From the NCBI GenBank assembly GCA_905182895.1, contig CAJJDD010000020.1, forward strand, positions 1 to 56,527: DNA of 56,527 nt. Reading direction: 5' to 3'. Shown here in pieces: positions 21,244-30,663 of this stretch (position 1 is the first letter of the stretch; every line of letters starts with the position of its first letter). The notes beneath the pieces were generated by a model. The model saw only the letters and a list, made by a program, of their open reading frames with translations. It did not search any database and was not told the origin of the DNA. The position numbers and the translations under genes were made by a program. This stretch comes from Flavobacteriales bacterium UBA4466 (GTDB taxonomy: Bacteria > Bacteroidota > Bacteroidia > Flavobacteriales_D > Sanyastnellaceae).

Positions 21244-22216
21244 TTATTTGCTGTAATTTTCGAAAGTTTTATGGTCTTTCTTGTATAGCTCTTCTTCAGG
21301 AAGGGATCTAAAATAGTCATACGTTATTTTTAATCCTTCAGCCCTATTAACTTTAGGCGCCCACTTTAATATTTCCGTGGCTTTAGTTATATCTGGTCGT
21401 CTTTTTTTAGCTTCCCTTTCAAAATCTTTATAAATGATTTTTTGTGATGTCCCTGTAAGTTTTACTATTTCTTCAGCAAACTGTTTAATGGTAATTTCAT
21501 CTGGATTACCAATGTTTACTGGTTGGTGATGATTGCTCTGAGAGAGTTTAAATATCCCATCCACTAAATCATCTACATAACAGAAAGACCTTGTTTGACT
21601 TCCATCACCAAAAATCGTTAAGTCTTCACCTCTCAATGCTTGACCTATGAACGCTGGAAGTACTCTTCCATCATTTAATCTCATTCTAGGGCCATAAGTA
21701 TTAAATATTCTAACTATTCTCGTATCAACTCCATGGTATGTATGGTAAGCCATAGTTATAGCCTCCTGAAATCTTTTAGCTTCATCATAAACACCTCTAG
21801 GACCAATAGGATTTACATTTCCAAAGTAGCTTTCATTTTGTGGGTGAAATAGAAGACCCTACTACATTGACGATACCATATGTAATTGCTCCTTTATCTT
21901 TAGCTAATCCTAGACAATTATGAATCCCTAAAGAACCCACTTTTAAAGTCTGAATGGGAATTTTTAAATAATCGATAGGACTCGCAGGAGAAGCGAAGTG
22001 AAAAATAAAATCCAAATCACCAGACACATGTACAAAATTGGAGACATCATTTTTCTGAAATGAAAATCTCTCATTATCAAATAAGTGTTCTATGTTTTTG
22101 AGATCGCCAGTAATCAAGTTATCTATTCCCACCACAAGACATCCTTCTGCTATTAATCTATCACATAAATGCGAACCTAAAAATCCAGCTGCACCTGTCA
22201 CTACGACTCTTTTCAT
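21244..22216 (-). CDS. UDP-glucuronate decarboxylase / UDP-xylose synthase (frameshifted)
   Basis: This SDR-type enzyme converts UDP-glucuronate to UDP-xylose. It begins [19 protein letters not shown], then [19 protein letters not shown], a hallmark of UXS. The frame breaks near 21890-21830, and the missing frame gives [18 protein letters not shown] with the catalytic Tyr and Lys; the rest follows as [11 protein letters not shown] and [20 protein letters not shown]. The joined length is about 324 residues, normal for bacterial UXS. Its start overlaps the end of ugd by four bases (ATGA). Ugd supplies its UDP-glucuronate, so the two are coupled in sequence and in pathway. Confidence 0.9.
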
Positions 22217-23528
22217 ATTTCCTTTTTATTTAACACCTCGGACCTACCTATGGATTTATATCTAAACCCTAGCTTATTCATTTTCTCTAAATCATAAAGA
22301 TTTCTTCCATCGAATATCACTTTGTTGTTTAGCTTCTCCTCTATAATCTCAAAGTCTGGGTTTCTAAAAGCTAACCACTCCGTGCAGATTAAAAGTGCAT
22401 CAGAATTTTCAAGAGCTGAATACATATCTGGAGCATACTTTATTCGGTGACCAAGTAATTTCTCAACATTCGGCATTGCTTCAGGATCATAAGCTGTTAT
22501 CTCGGCTCCCTCACTAATTAATTGCTCTATCATATACAGTGCTGGAGCTTCTCTAATGTCATCTGTATCCGGCTTAAATGCCAAACCCCATAGAGCGATT
22601 TTAATCCCACGAAGATTTCCTTTAAAGTATTCCTTTATGGGTTTAGCTAAAACAGTCTTTTGCCTATCATTAACTTCGATAACACTGTCTAAAATTTTAA
22701 AATCGTAGCCCAGCTCCTTTCCTGAGCGTTGCAACGCTTGAACATCTTTAGGAAAACAACTTCCTCCATACCCAATCCCTGGAAACAGGAATCTTTTTCC
22801 AATACGGGTATCTGAGCCCATTCCTAACCTAACTTTATCCACATCTGCACCTACTATCTCACAAAAATTAGCAATCTCATTCATGAAAGTAATCTTGGCT
22901 GCGAGGAATGCATTAGCGGCATACTTTGTTAACTCAGCGCTTTTTTCATCCATGAAAATAAGCGGATTCCCTTGTCTAATAAAAGGGGCATAAAGTTCCT
23001 TCATTACTTCCTGCGCTCTCTCTGACTCTGTCCCCACGACCACTCTATCTGGCTTCATGAAATCATCTACAGCAAATCCTTCTCTCAAAAATTCCGGATT
23101 AGAAACCACATCAAAATCCACTTTGGCATTCTTAGCTATGGCCGCAATTACCTTATCTGCTGTTCCAACTGGAACTGTGCTTTTATCCACGATAACTTTA
23201 TAATCGGTAATCATCTTACCCAACTGCTCGGCCACTCCAAGCACGTAAGACAAATCAGCAGACCCATCCTCTCCCGGAGGAGTAGGAAGAGCTAGAAAAA
23301 TTATTTGAGCATAAGATGAATATTTTTTATATTCGTATGTCTTCCCTGCTTGATACACCTCTCGAATATCACATCCAAATGAGGCTCATAAATAGGAACC
23401 TCTCCATTTTTCATTTTCTCTATTTTCTCGCTATCTATATCGACACATGTTACCTGATTTCCTGTTTCAGCAAAACAAGTCCCTGTAACTAACCCGACAT
23501 ATCCACTTCCTACTACTGCTATTTTCAT
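22213..23528 (-). CDS. ugd: UDP-glucose 6-dehydrogenase (one frameshift)
   Basis: Ugd oxidises UDP-glucose to UDP-glucuronate. The NAD motif [20 protein letters not shown] begins the protein; after a frame break near 23340-23380 come [40 protein letters not shown], the catalytic Cys in [13 protein letters not shown], and [15 protein letters not shown]. Length is about 438 residues, as expected. It sits between the aminotransferase and the decarboxylase that uses its product. One RTTGCAACGC palindrome lies inside the gene. Confidence 0.94.
22727..22738 (+). other. RTTGCAACGC site 3 (palindromic form)
   Basis: GCGTTGCAACGC (22727-22738), extending to a 14-base palindrome from 22725, lies inside ugd. 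The coding strand again reads Ala-Leu-Gln-Arg with CGC. Confidence 0.6.
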
Positions 23529-23531
23529 ATC

Positions 23532-24661
23532 TTATTTATTCAAAAATTCTTTTACTTTACTCACAATATACTCTAACTGGATTTCAGATAATTCAGTCTG
23601 CATAGGTAAACTAATTACATTCTCACAAAGTGCGTCTGTGCTCGAGAAATCCACTGCATCATATCTCTCATCCACATATGCCTTTTGCTTGTGCACTGGG
23701 ATGGGGTAATAAATCATAGATGGAACATTTTTCGATGCTAAAAAATTTTGCATCTCATTCCTATCTGTCCTCTAGTCTTTATAGTGTACTGATGAAATAC
23801 ATGACTGCTTTTGGCGTCTCTCTTTGGTGTCAAAAGACCTGTTTCATTTTTAAAAGCTTCATCATAGTATGCCGCAGCAAATTGTCTTGCTTCCGTGTAT
23901 TCTTTCAAGTGTCCTAGTTTAATTCTAAGAACTGCTGCCTGTAGACTATCTAATCTTGAATTCACTCCTATATTCTCGTGATGATATCTTACTGTTTGCC
24001 CATGGTTGGCTATCTGCCGAATAGATATAGCGAGCTCATCATTATTTGTAAATACAGCCCCACCATCACCATAACAACCCAAATTTTTACTTGGAAAAAA
24101 AGAAGTCGTTCCAACGTCACCCATACAACCCGCCTTAACTGCATCACCATTAGAGAAAGTATAAGTAGCATCTATAGCTTGCGCTGCATCCTCTATGACC
24201 TTTAAATCATGCTTCTTAGCAACCCTAAGAATCTCCTCCATATTTGCACATTGCCCATAAAGATGCACCGGCACTACTGCCTTTGTCTTTTCAGTAATAG
24301 CGGCCTCAAAGGCGTTTACATCCAAATTAAAGGTCTCAGGATCCACTTCTACCAGAACCGGCACTAAACCAAGCAGCCCAATAACTTCCACAGTAGCTAT
24401 GTAGGTGAAGCTAGCTGTGATAACCTCATCCCCAGGCTTTAGCCCAAGAGCCATCATTGCTATTTGAAGTGCATCTGTCCCGTTAGCACACGGAATAACG
24501 TGTTTAACGCCAAGAAACCGAGAAAGCTCTTCAGAGAATGATTTAACTTCTGGTCCATTAATGTATTGGCTAGATCTTACCACCTCTAGTATTTTTTGAT
24601 CTACTTCTGTTTGGATTTTCTCGTATTGAGACACGAGATTAACCATTTGAATTGATTTCAT
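23532..24661 (-). CDS. wbpE: WbpE-like DegT/DnrJ/EryC1 aminotransferase (one frameshift)
   Basis: A PLP-dependent sugar aminotransferase. It shows the family start QMVNLVSQYEKIQTEVDQ, VKHVIPCANGTDALQIAM, VVPVHLYGQCANMEEI, VIEDAAQAIDATY and the PLP Lys in TSFFPSKNLGCYGDGGAV. After a break near 23745 the C-terminal part has VPSMIYYPIPVHKQKAY and LPMQTELSEIQLEYI. Total length is about 375 residues. The pattern is that of WbpE/WlbC, which transaminates the 3-keto group of UDP-GlcNAc3-keto uronate. It is the first gene of the operon. The 3-dehydrogenase partner WbpB is not found in the window. Confidence 0.9.
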
Positions 24662-24690
24662 TTAATTCACGTAAGGGCATGCGAATATAC

Positions 24691-24698
24691 CAAATTTA
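24691..24698 (-). promoter_or_regulatory. Bacteroidota -7 element for the nucleotide-sugar operon
   Basis: The minus strand reads TAAATTTG, matching TANNTTTG, 29 bases before the ATG of the aminotransferase gene. It would drive all seven genes down to 17542. Confidence 0.55.
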
Positions 24699-24780
24699 TG
24701 AAGAGATTAGGCTGCTTAGAAATATGCTTCAAGTCGTTTTTTTTCACTCACATCCTTTAATTTCTGCTACTTTAGCACTC

Positions 24781-25515
24781 ATGATTAAAAAACTCTTTTT
24801 ATTTCTGTTTATTAGCTCTATAACTGTCAGCGTTAGCGCCCAATTAGAATCTAAAGCGCAGTCATTTTTTAGCCCAAGGTACACATTCCAAATCCCTGGA
24901 GGGGATATGTCAGACAGATTTGGACTGAATAGCAGCCTAGGACTAACTTTTGCTACAAAAAAAGAAAATGGAAATTATTTTGGAGTTAATGGAAATTACC
25001 AATTTGGAAGTGACGTAAAAGAGCCTGGTTTAATTCAAAACCTACTTTCAATAAATAATGAGATTATTAGCGTTGAAGGAAAACCTGCATCAGTTCTTAT
25101 CCAACAAAGAGGGTTTAATTTTAGCATTGACTTTGGGAAGTTCATGCGCTTCAAAAAGTCTAAAAACGAATCAGGAATTCTCGTCACCATCGGAACAGGT
25201 TTTATACAACACAACATTCGATTTGAACATCAACTAGATGACATCCCTCAACTAGATGGAGAGTATGAAAAAGGATATGACCGACTCTCTAATGGATTAA
25301 TGCTTTCTCAAAATATAGGCTGGCTATTTTTTAGCAAAAAAAGATTTGGTGATTTCTATCTAGGACTAGAGCTGATAGAAGCACTAACCTTTTCCCGAAG
25401 AGAATATAATTTTGACACCTTAACTTCTGACCAAGGTGACGCCCGATTAGATTTATTATTCGGTATTAAAGCAGGATGGGCTGTCCCATTCTATAAAAAA
25501 AATCTGTACGATTAA
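24781..25515 (+). CDS. Putative outer-membrane beta-barrel protein
   Basis: A protein of 244 residues starting at the ATG at 24781 with a signal peptide (MIKKLFLFLFISSITVSVSA, cut before QLESK). The rest alternates polar and hydrophobic residues with Gly and aromatic girdles (NYFGVNGNYQFGSD, FNFSIDFGKFMRF, FLFGIKAGW-like end at LDLLFGIKAGWAVPFYKK), as expected for a small outer-membrane barrel. No family is recognised. Its stop overlaps the start of waaA (TAATG), so it is cotranscribed with an LPS gene and may serve in the outer membrane. Confidence 0.65.
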   Translation: MIKKLFLFLFISSITVSVSAQLESKAQSFFSPRYTFQIPGGDMSDRFGLNSSLGLTFATKKENGNYFGVNGNYQFGSDVKEPGLIQNLLSINNEIISVEGKPASVLIQQRGFNFSIDFGKFMRFKKSKNESGILVTIGTGFIQHNIRFEHQLDDIPQLDGEYEKGYDRLSNGLMLSQNIGWLFFSKKRFGDFYLGLELIEALTFSRREYNFDTLTSDQGDARLDLLFGIKAGWAVPFYKKNLYD

Positions 25516-26751
25516 TGGGCCGAATATATGACTCGAGCATGACAATGGCTTGGCTAACGCTTAAGTTTATTGGCGTTTTTAATGCTAAAATAAAAACATT
25601 TGTTCAAGGCAGAAACAAGCAAGAAACCATAACCAACATCACATCTCCAATTTGGTTTCATTGTGCCAGCGTTGGAGAATTTGAACAGGCTAGACCCTTA
25701 ATAGAAAACATTAAAAAAAATTACCCTACCCAGGACATTCTGCTTACATTCTTTAGTCCTAGTGGATTTAATCATCTTCAAGATTATCCATTGGCAGATG
25801 CTGTTCTATATTCTCCCTTCGATACCAGAAGACAGGTTCGCGCATTTTTAAAATCATACCAGCCAAAATCAGTAATCCTCATTAAATACGAATTTTGGAA
25901 AAACCTAATAAGTGAATCATCCAAATTAGGTATACCTATTTATTCCGTGTCTTCGATATTCAGAGAGAATCAATACTTTTTTCGTTGGTATGGTAAATCT
26001 TATGCCAAAGGACTTACAAAAAATTAAATTCTTTTTCGTTCAAAACAACGAGTCAAAAAAGCTCTTACAAAAAATTGGAATAACACAATCTACCGTCACC
26101 GGAGATACGCGATTTGATAGAGTTCTAGACATCTCGAATAAAAGTAGAGAATTAGATATTTCTTCTGATTTCCTCTACGAAAATGACAAATGCATCGTAG
26201 CAGGTTCCACATGGCCTAAAGATGAAGAGCTTATTCTAAAAGCACTAGTCAAAATGAGTGGTGATTGGAAATTACTAATAGCTCCTCATGAGGTAAATGA
26301 GGATCGAATAGAGAGTATTATGAAACTATTCTCCAAAGACCACGTCTCCAGACTATCAACCTCATCAGCTAGCGAGCTGAAATGGAACAGAATAATAGTT
26401 ATAGACAGCATAGGCCTGCTAAACAGACTCTATAAATTAGGCGACATTTGTTACGTAGGAGGCGGTTTTGGAGATGGAGTTCATAACATCTTAGAAGCTG
26501 CCGTCTGGGGCAAACCAGTACTTTTCGGTCCAAACCACAAAAAATTTACTGAAGCCAAGGAACTTCTAAATCTAGGAGGAGGAATTTCATTTGACAGTAT
26601 AGAACATGGAGTAGCGAGATTATTAGAACTAAAATCAGATCATTCAGAAATAATCAGAAGAGGCCGAGTAAGTAAAGAATATGTCTTTAAAAATGAAGGA
26701 GCTACTACAAAAATCCTTCGGCATTTAGAAGACTCAGGAATTTTCAAATAA
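25515..26751 (+). CDS. waaA: 3-deoxy-D-manno-octulosonic acid (Kdo) transferase (one frameshift)
   Basis: WaaA/KdtA adds Kdo to lipid IVA at the inner membrane. The catalytic Glu lies in IWFHCASVGEFEQARPLIE, followed by TFFSPSG, YSPFDTRRQVRAFLKSY and IKYEFWKNLI. A single extra A in a run of six near 26020 (LTKKN instead of LTKIKFFFVQNN) splits the gene. The C-terminal GT-B half has VAGSTWPKDEE, APHEVNEDRIESIM and FGDGVHNILEAAVWGKPVLF. Total is about 412 residues. This frameshift is in a homopolymer and almost certainly a sequence error, since waaA is normally essential or near-essential. Confidence 0.94.
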
Positions 26752-26790
26752 TTTGACAGAGAAATAAGAAATATTATTACAATTCGGTCC

Positions 26791-26798
26791 TATATTTG
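26791..26798 (+). promoter_or_regulatory. Bacteroidota -7 element for tRNA-Gly
   Basis: TATATTTG matches TANNTTTG and ends 11 bases before the mature tRNA 5' end. Confidence 0.55.
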
Positions 26799-26809
26799 CC
26801 GACCCTAAC

Positions 26810-26882
<73 letters not shown>

Positions 26883-26883
26883 C

Positions 26884-26913
26884 AAAAAACCCTCCACCAA
26901 TCGGGGGGTTTTT
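26884..26913 (+). terminator. Hairpin terminator between tRNA-Gly and tRNA-Leu
   Basis: AAAAACCCTCC pairs with GGGGGGTTTTT (one G-T wobble) around a 7-base loop, ending in a T run. Confidence 0.7.
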
Positions 26914-26920
26914 AGTTGCC

Positions 26921-27006
26921 GCCCTGGTGGTGGAATTGGTAGACACGACGGACTTAAAATCCGTTGAACAGCAATGTTCGTGCGGGTTCAAGTCCCGCCT
27001 GGGGCA
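26921..27006 (+). tRNA. tRNA-Leu (TAA)
   Basis: A class II tRNA of 86 bases with a long variable arm. Acceptor GCCCTGG pairs with CTGGGGC through two G-T wobbles. The anticodon loop is CTTAAAA between GGA and TCC arms, so the anticodon is TAA. T arm GCGGGTTCAAGTCCCGC. CCA is not encoded. Confidence 0.94.
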
Positions 27007-27010
27007 CGAT

Positions 27011-27043
27011 AAAAGCCCATCCGTTAAGGATGGGCTTTTTTTT
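27011..27043 (+). terminator. Hairpin terminator after tRNA-Leu
   Basis: AAAAGCCCATCC pairs perfectly with GGATGGGCTTTT around loop GTTAA, followed by a T run of eight or more. Confidence 0.88.
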
Positions 27044-27228
27044 GTTCATTTCCCGTGGAAAACATCACGACTTGTTACTTCTAAATTAGGCATCTAAAAG
27101 CCATATTTGTTTCCACCCCTCCATTTAATGTCCCTAATAAAGACAAATCAATCACTATGAACACTTTTGATTTATAAATAATGAACCATAACTTGTTTGT
27201 CAGAAAGCGAGCGGTCAGCTAGTAGAAT

Positions 27229-27540
27229 TTGAGTGAAGAGGAATATTCATTTTTCAATCACGAGACCATGAAACATATTTTCAAGGACTATCGGAACATA
27301 ACCGATAAACACATGCTTCGCATAAGAGAAAAGTACCCGAAGGGATTTTCAGATACCGACTTTATCTCTATTAAAACTTCAGATAGAGACTATATGGATG
27401 TTTTAGAAATACCCTCTTTAGAATCACTATACCTCATTAGGATAAATCATGATTTATTAAGTTTAATAGATGATTTTAATGAAAGTTTAGATTTCTCTGA
27501 TGAACTAGAACCAACTTCTGGTAAAGAAAATGAGGATTAA
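27229..27540 (+). CDS. Hypothetical acidic protein
   Basis: An intact frame of 103 codons from a TTG at 27229. It is rich in acidic and aromatic residues (YSFFNHETMKHIFKDYRNI, FSDTDFISIKT) and ends in a low-complexity acidic tail (DELEPTSGKENED). No domain, signal peptide or membrane helix is seen. The start is uncertain because there is no ATG near the 5' end. Base composition resembles neighbouring genes, so it is plausibly real. No function can be assigned. Confidence 0.45.
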   Translation: MSEEEYSFFNHETMKHIFKDYRNITDKHMLRIREKYPKGFSDTDFISIKTSDRDYMDVLEIPSLESLYLIRINHDLLSLIDDFNESLDFSDELEPTSGKENED

Positions 27541-27597
27541 AAATTCTAAGCCCAATTTAAATATACTTCTGTGACTTGCATAAACTGCATGTGACTA

Positions 27598-27605
27598 TAA
27601 CTTTG
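27598..27605 (+). promoter_or_regulatory. Promoter of the DUF2452 gene, -7 element
   Basis: TAACTTTG matches TANNTTTG, with a TTG (27576-27578) 19 bases upstream as a possible -33 box. It is the best -33/-7 pair seen in the window. The ATG at 27625 lies 19 bases downstream. Confidence 0.6.
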
Positions 27606-27624
27606 CAGTGCAATATACTTGATC

Positions 27625-28056
27625 ATGAGCATGGAAAAAAAGAGACCTGATAACGTAGTTTACAACGAAAAAGAGCAAACATATGATGCTGCTCTAAAGC
27701 CATACGGAACTAATGTAGGAGCCCCTTCCATCACTACCGTAGATACTTCGAGCTGGAAAAACAGAAGCATCAATAAAATCAACCATAAAGTCCAAACTAA
27801 GTTTCTCGAACTTAAAGCTGAGTATGAGCACATGATGAGACAGTTTGAATACAATGAGCTCATTCACAGTTCAAAGTTGAGCTTTGAACCCATCGTAGGT
27901 CAGACTTATCATCTTTACCAAAGGGATTCTGGTGAACATTTTCTCTCTATAATCGCTCCGCATGAGTGCCGGTTTAACGCGGTAGGAAGTTTCTATCTCA
28001 ATGCAGACATGATCTGGGAAAAACTCGAAAAAGAAGAGGATAACCAAGAGAATTGA
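27625..28056 (+). CDS. DUF2452 family protein
   Basis: An intact protein of about 143 residues. The stretch RPDNVVYNEKEQTYDAALKP, followed by YGTNVGAPSI, then FEPIVGQTYHLYQRDSGEHF and LSIIAPHEC, is the signature of DUF2452, a family of unknown function common in Bacteroidota and some other bacteria. It appears soluble and cytoplasmic, with a central helical region (KVQTKFLELKAEYEHMMRQF). The ATG at 27625 is preferred to the upstream TTG at 27619. It lies convergent with the alkyltransferase-like gene. Confidence 0.82.
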   Translation: MSMEKKRPDNVVYNEKEQTYDAALKPYGTNVGAPSITTVDTSSWKNRSINKINHKVQTKFLELKAEYEHMMRQFEYNELIHSSKLSFEPIVGQTYHLYQRDSGEHFLSIIAPHECRFNAVGSFYLNADMIWEKLEKEEDNQEN

Positions 28057-28079
28057 TTGCCCTATTTGTGCGGCTTGCT

Positions 28080-28418
28080 CTACAAATTTAATTCATCAGA
28101 CGGATCCCAAAACACTTTAGAGAAGTTTTGGACTCTATTATCATTTATCTCCAGTCCTTCTTTCTGTAATAATCGCTCCATCATCCTAGACTCAGGAAAC
28201 TGATCGGCTCCAGTTAAAAATCCTTGAGCATTAACTACTCTATGCGCTGGCACAGGACTAACTATACTAAAGCTTGAATTCATTGCCCATCCCACCATTC
28301 TAGCAGAACGGGCAGCACCTAAATATTTGGCTATAGCCCCATAGCTCGTCACCCGACCTTCTGGAATAAGCCTAGCCACTTCATGAACCATAGAAAAGAA
28401 TCCTTCCTTACTTTCCAT
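28080..28418 (-). CDS. MGMT-family alkyltransferase-like (ATL) protein
   Basis: A small protein of 112 residues with the MGMT DNA-binding fold: IPEGRVTSYGAIAKYLGA, ARMVGWAMNSS and then PVPAHRVVNAQGFLTG. In true O6-alkylguanine transferases the acceptor motif is PCHR; here the Cys is replaced by Ala (PAHR). It is therefore expected to bind alkylated DNA without repairing it, flagging lesions for excision repair as known for ATL proteins. The ATG at 28418 overlaps the end of trmB by 11 bases, so the two are cotranscribed. Confidence in family is high; the in vivo role is inferred. Confidence 0.9.
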   Translation of the reverse strand: MESKEGFFSMVHEVARLIPEGRVTSYGAIAKYLGAARSARMVGWAMNSSFSIVSPVPAHRVVNAQGFLTGADQFPESRMMERLLQKEGLEINDNRVQNFSKVFWDPSDELNL

Positions 28419-29100
28419 TAAGTTTAAACTGAATGTATTTAATCGTATCTCCCTGAGCCAGCCACATCTGCTCATAATAGGTTTTCACTTCAAGTAATTC
28501 TTGAATGTCAGCAGGAAAGTGAGAAATATCTGAATCATAAATGTTTCCGTTTTCTACCAAAAGTTCTGCTCCGTGCTCCTTAATCTCTTCTAAAGCATTT
28601 TTATAAATCAAGGGACTATCCGTCTTAATATTTATAATCCCATCAGGCTTGAGAAACTTCTTATATCTCTCCCAGAAATGGTAGCTTGTTATCCTTTTAG
28701 TCCCACTTTCATTACCCTTTTGAGGGTCTGAGAAAGTGAGCCAAATTTCACTTACCTCATCTTTACCAAACATGTGATGAACGAATTCAATTCTAGTTCT
28801 AAGAAAAGCCACATTAGAAATTTCTTCTTGAATAGATGTTTTAGCGCCTCTCCAAAATCGATGTCCTTTAACATCTACACCTATAAAATTTCTTTCAGGA
28901 TATTTTTTAGCCAGCGCTAAAGTATACTCGCCTTTTCCGCATCCCAACTCCAATGTAATCGGATTATCATTCCCAAAAACAGTACTCCCCCATTCATTTT
29001 GTTTGAACGTGGCTCCTTCTACTATTTCTTTTAATGGCGGTTCAAAAACAATATCAAACGACTCGTTTTCCGCCCACTTTCTAAGTTTATCTTTGCCCAT
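28408..29100 (-). CDS. trmB: tRNA (guanine-N7-)-methyltransferase
   Basis: TrmB methylates G46 of tRNA with S-adenosylmethionine. The protein has 230 residues and is intact from the ATG at 29100 (MGKDKLRKWAENESFDIVFE). It has the SAM motif LELGCGKGEYTLALA, the acidic FIGVDVKGHRFWRGA, the catalytic region LTFSDPQKG (usually FPDPW), and a C-terminal YYEQMWLAQGDTIKY. A TACTTTTG -7 element followed by GCACCGC lies 20 bases upstream. The gene is divergent from a glycosyltransferase gene and overlaps the ATL gene. Confidence 0.94.
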   Translation of the reverse strand: MGKDKLRKWAENESFDIVFEPPLKEIVEGATFKQNEWGSTVFGNDNPITLELGCGKGEYTLALAKKYPERNFIGVDVKGHRFWRGAKTSIQEEISNVAFLRTRIEFVHHMFGKDEVSEIWLTFSDPQKGNESGTKRITSYHFWERYKKFLKPDGIINIKTDSPLIYKNALEEIKEHGAELLVENGNIYDSDISHFPADIQELLEVKTYYEQMWLAQGDTIKYIQFKLNGK

Positions 29101-29120
29101 GTGGAATAAATTCTGCGGTG

Positions 29121-29128
29121 CAAAAGTA
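29121..29128 (-). promoter_or_regulatory. Bacteroidota -7 element for trmB
   Basis: The minus strand reads TACTTTTG followed by GCACCGCAGAATT, closely like the alaS promoter (TACCTTTG, GCACCGCTTAGAATT). Confidence 0.6.
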
Positions 29129-29144
29129 AATCCAAATCGGACAT

Positions 29145-30186
29145 AAAAAAACCATATTAATAGCTCCTTTAAATTGGGGGTTGGGACATGCCACAAGATG
29201 CATCCCTATAATTAAAGAACTGCTGACCAACAACATTGACGTGGTCATTGCAGGCTCTGGAAAAAGCCTGGATTTAATCTCAGCTGAATTCCCTCTGTTG
29301 CAGACATTGACCCTTCCAGATTATGACCTTCATTTTAATCATTTCATTCCCATAGGACTTCATGTAGCGTTACAGTCTTTAAAAATAAAACGAAAAATAA
29401 AACGCGAAAAATTAGTTTTGGAAAACTACCTAGCCGCACATGAAATCACTGGAATTATATCTGACAATAGATACGGAATCTACTCCTCATCTCTACCAAG
29501 CGTAATGGTTACCCACCAGATAAAACTAGCCCCAAAAACACCCTTTAGAGGTTTAGCCAATAATCAAATAAAAAAGTATCTCCATAGGTTTTCTGAAATA
29601 TGGGTGCCCGATGAAAAAGGTTCTGTTATTTCTGGAGAACTTTCTTATACAGATGATTTTACAGCTAAAAAATACTTGGGAGTCTTGAGCAGATTCAAAG
29701 CTGCTCCGAAAACTAAGAGAGAAACCTTTATTCTGGCTACTCTCTCCGGCACAGAACCTCACAGAACATTACTAGAAAACAGACTAATTAAATCCTTCAG
29801 GAACTCGAAACAAAAAATAACTCTCGTAAGAGGAATCCCTGAATCTCAGGAAAAAAAGATCTTTCCTGAAAACTTTACTGTTCACAACCATACACTTAAC
29901 AGAAGATTTAGAAAAGCTTTTAACCTCCTGCAAGCTCCTTATTTCCAGATGCGGCTATAGCACTATATCGGATGCTATGGCTTCGGAAACTCCTGTTATT
30001 TTAGTGGCTACAAAAGGGCAGTCTGAACAGGAGTATCTTTCTAGAAGACTTGAAAGTAAATTCAACGTTCCACTTCTTAAAGAGAAGCAAATTTCCGAGG
30101 ACAATTTACAATTGGCTCAAAAGATATCGTGTACTAGTGAAAACTTGCTTTCTTCTGTGATTGGTAAATGGGTGAATCAATTGTAA
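29145..30186 (+). CDS. MurG-like glycosyltransferase (one frameshift, start unclear)
   Basis: A GT28-like glycosyltransferase. The frame reads KKTILIAPLNWGLGHATRC, the N-terminal donor-side motif GxGHxxR, then DVVIAGSGKSLDLISAEFP and MVTHQIKLAPK. The second half, after a frame break near 29935, has RCGYSTISDAMASETPVILV, the C-terminal acceptor signature of this family, and GQSEQEYLSRRL. Total is about 347 residues. No ATG, GTG or TTG start is visible in the right frame before KKTIL; an ATA at 29143 and an A7 run there hint at a base error. Substrate unknown; a UDP-sugar donor is likely by family. Confidence 0.78.
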
Positions 30187-30191
30187 TTTTG
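30184..30191 (+). promoter_or_regulatory. Bacteroidota -7 element for tadA
   Basis: TAATTTTG, overlapping the stop codon of the glycosyltransferase gene and followed by GCACC, ends 8 bases before the tadA ATG. Confidence 0.55.
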
Positions 30192-30199
30192 CACCCAAT

Positions 30200-30661
30200 A
30201 TGGAAATCTACTCTGACGAATATTTTATGAAGATGGCTTTTAAGGAAGCTGAATACGCATTGCAACGCGAGGAAATACCTGTAGGCGCCGTTATAGTCGC
30301 TAAAAACCAAATCATAGCCAGAGGGCACAATCTCACTGAACAACTAAATGACTTCACTGCGCACGCAGAAATGCAGGCATTTACAGCAGCATCAGATTTT
30401 TTAGGCGGTAAGTATTTAGATAAGTGTACCCTTTTTGTGACATTAGAACCTTGTTTAATGTGCGCTGGTGCCGCTTTTAATACCAGAGTAGGGAGGATCG
30501 TTTTTGGGGCTTATGACGAACGCAGAGGCTATACTCAATTTGACCATGAACATCTCACTAACAAAAGAATACTTCACCCGAAAACTGAGGTTACTGGAGG
30601 AGTATTAGAAGATGCTTGCCTACAACTACTCCAAGATTTTTTCAAACGGAAGAGAAATTAA
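30200..30661 (+). CDS. tadA: tRNA-specific adenosine deaminase
   Basis: TadA deaminates the wobble adenosine of tRNA-Arg(ACG) to inosine and is usually essential. The intact 153 residues carry the zinc and proton-shuttle motif TAHAEMQAF (His, Glu) and the second zinc motif EPCLMCAGA. REEIPVGAVIVAKNQIIARG before and FGAYDERRGY after are typical. The ATG at 30200 follows the upstream stop by 13 bases, with a -7 element overlapping that stop. An RTTGCAACGC site lies at codons 19-22 (Ala-Leu-Gln-Arg). Confidence 0.95.
   Translation: MEIYSDEYFMKMAFKEAEYALQREEIPVGAVIVAKNQIIARGHNLTEQLNDFTAHAEMQAFTAASDFLGGKYLDKCTLFVTLEPCLMCAGAAFNTRVGRIVFGAYDERRGYTQFDHEHLTNKRILHPKTEVTGGVLEDACLQLLQDFFKRKRN
30259..30268 (+). 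other. RTTGCAACGC site 4
   Basis: ATTGCAACGC within tadA, read as GCA TTG CAA CGC (Ala-Leu-Gln-Arg). Confidence 0.6.
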
Positions 30662-30663
30662 TC

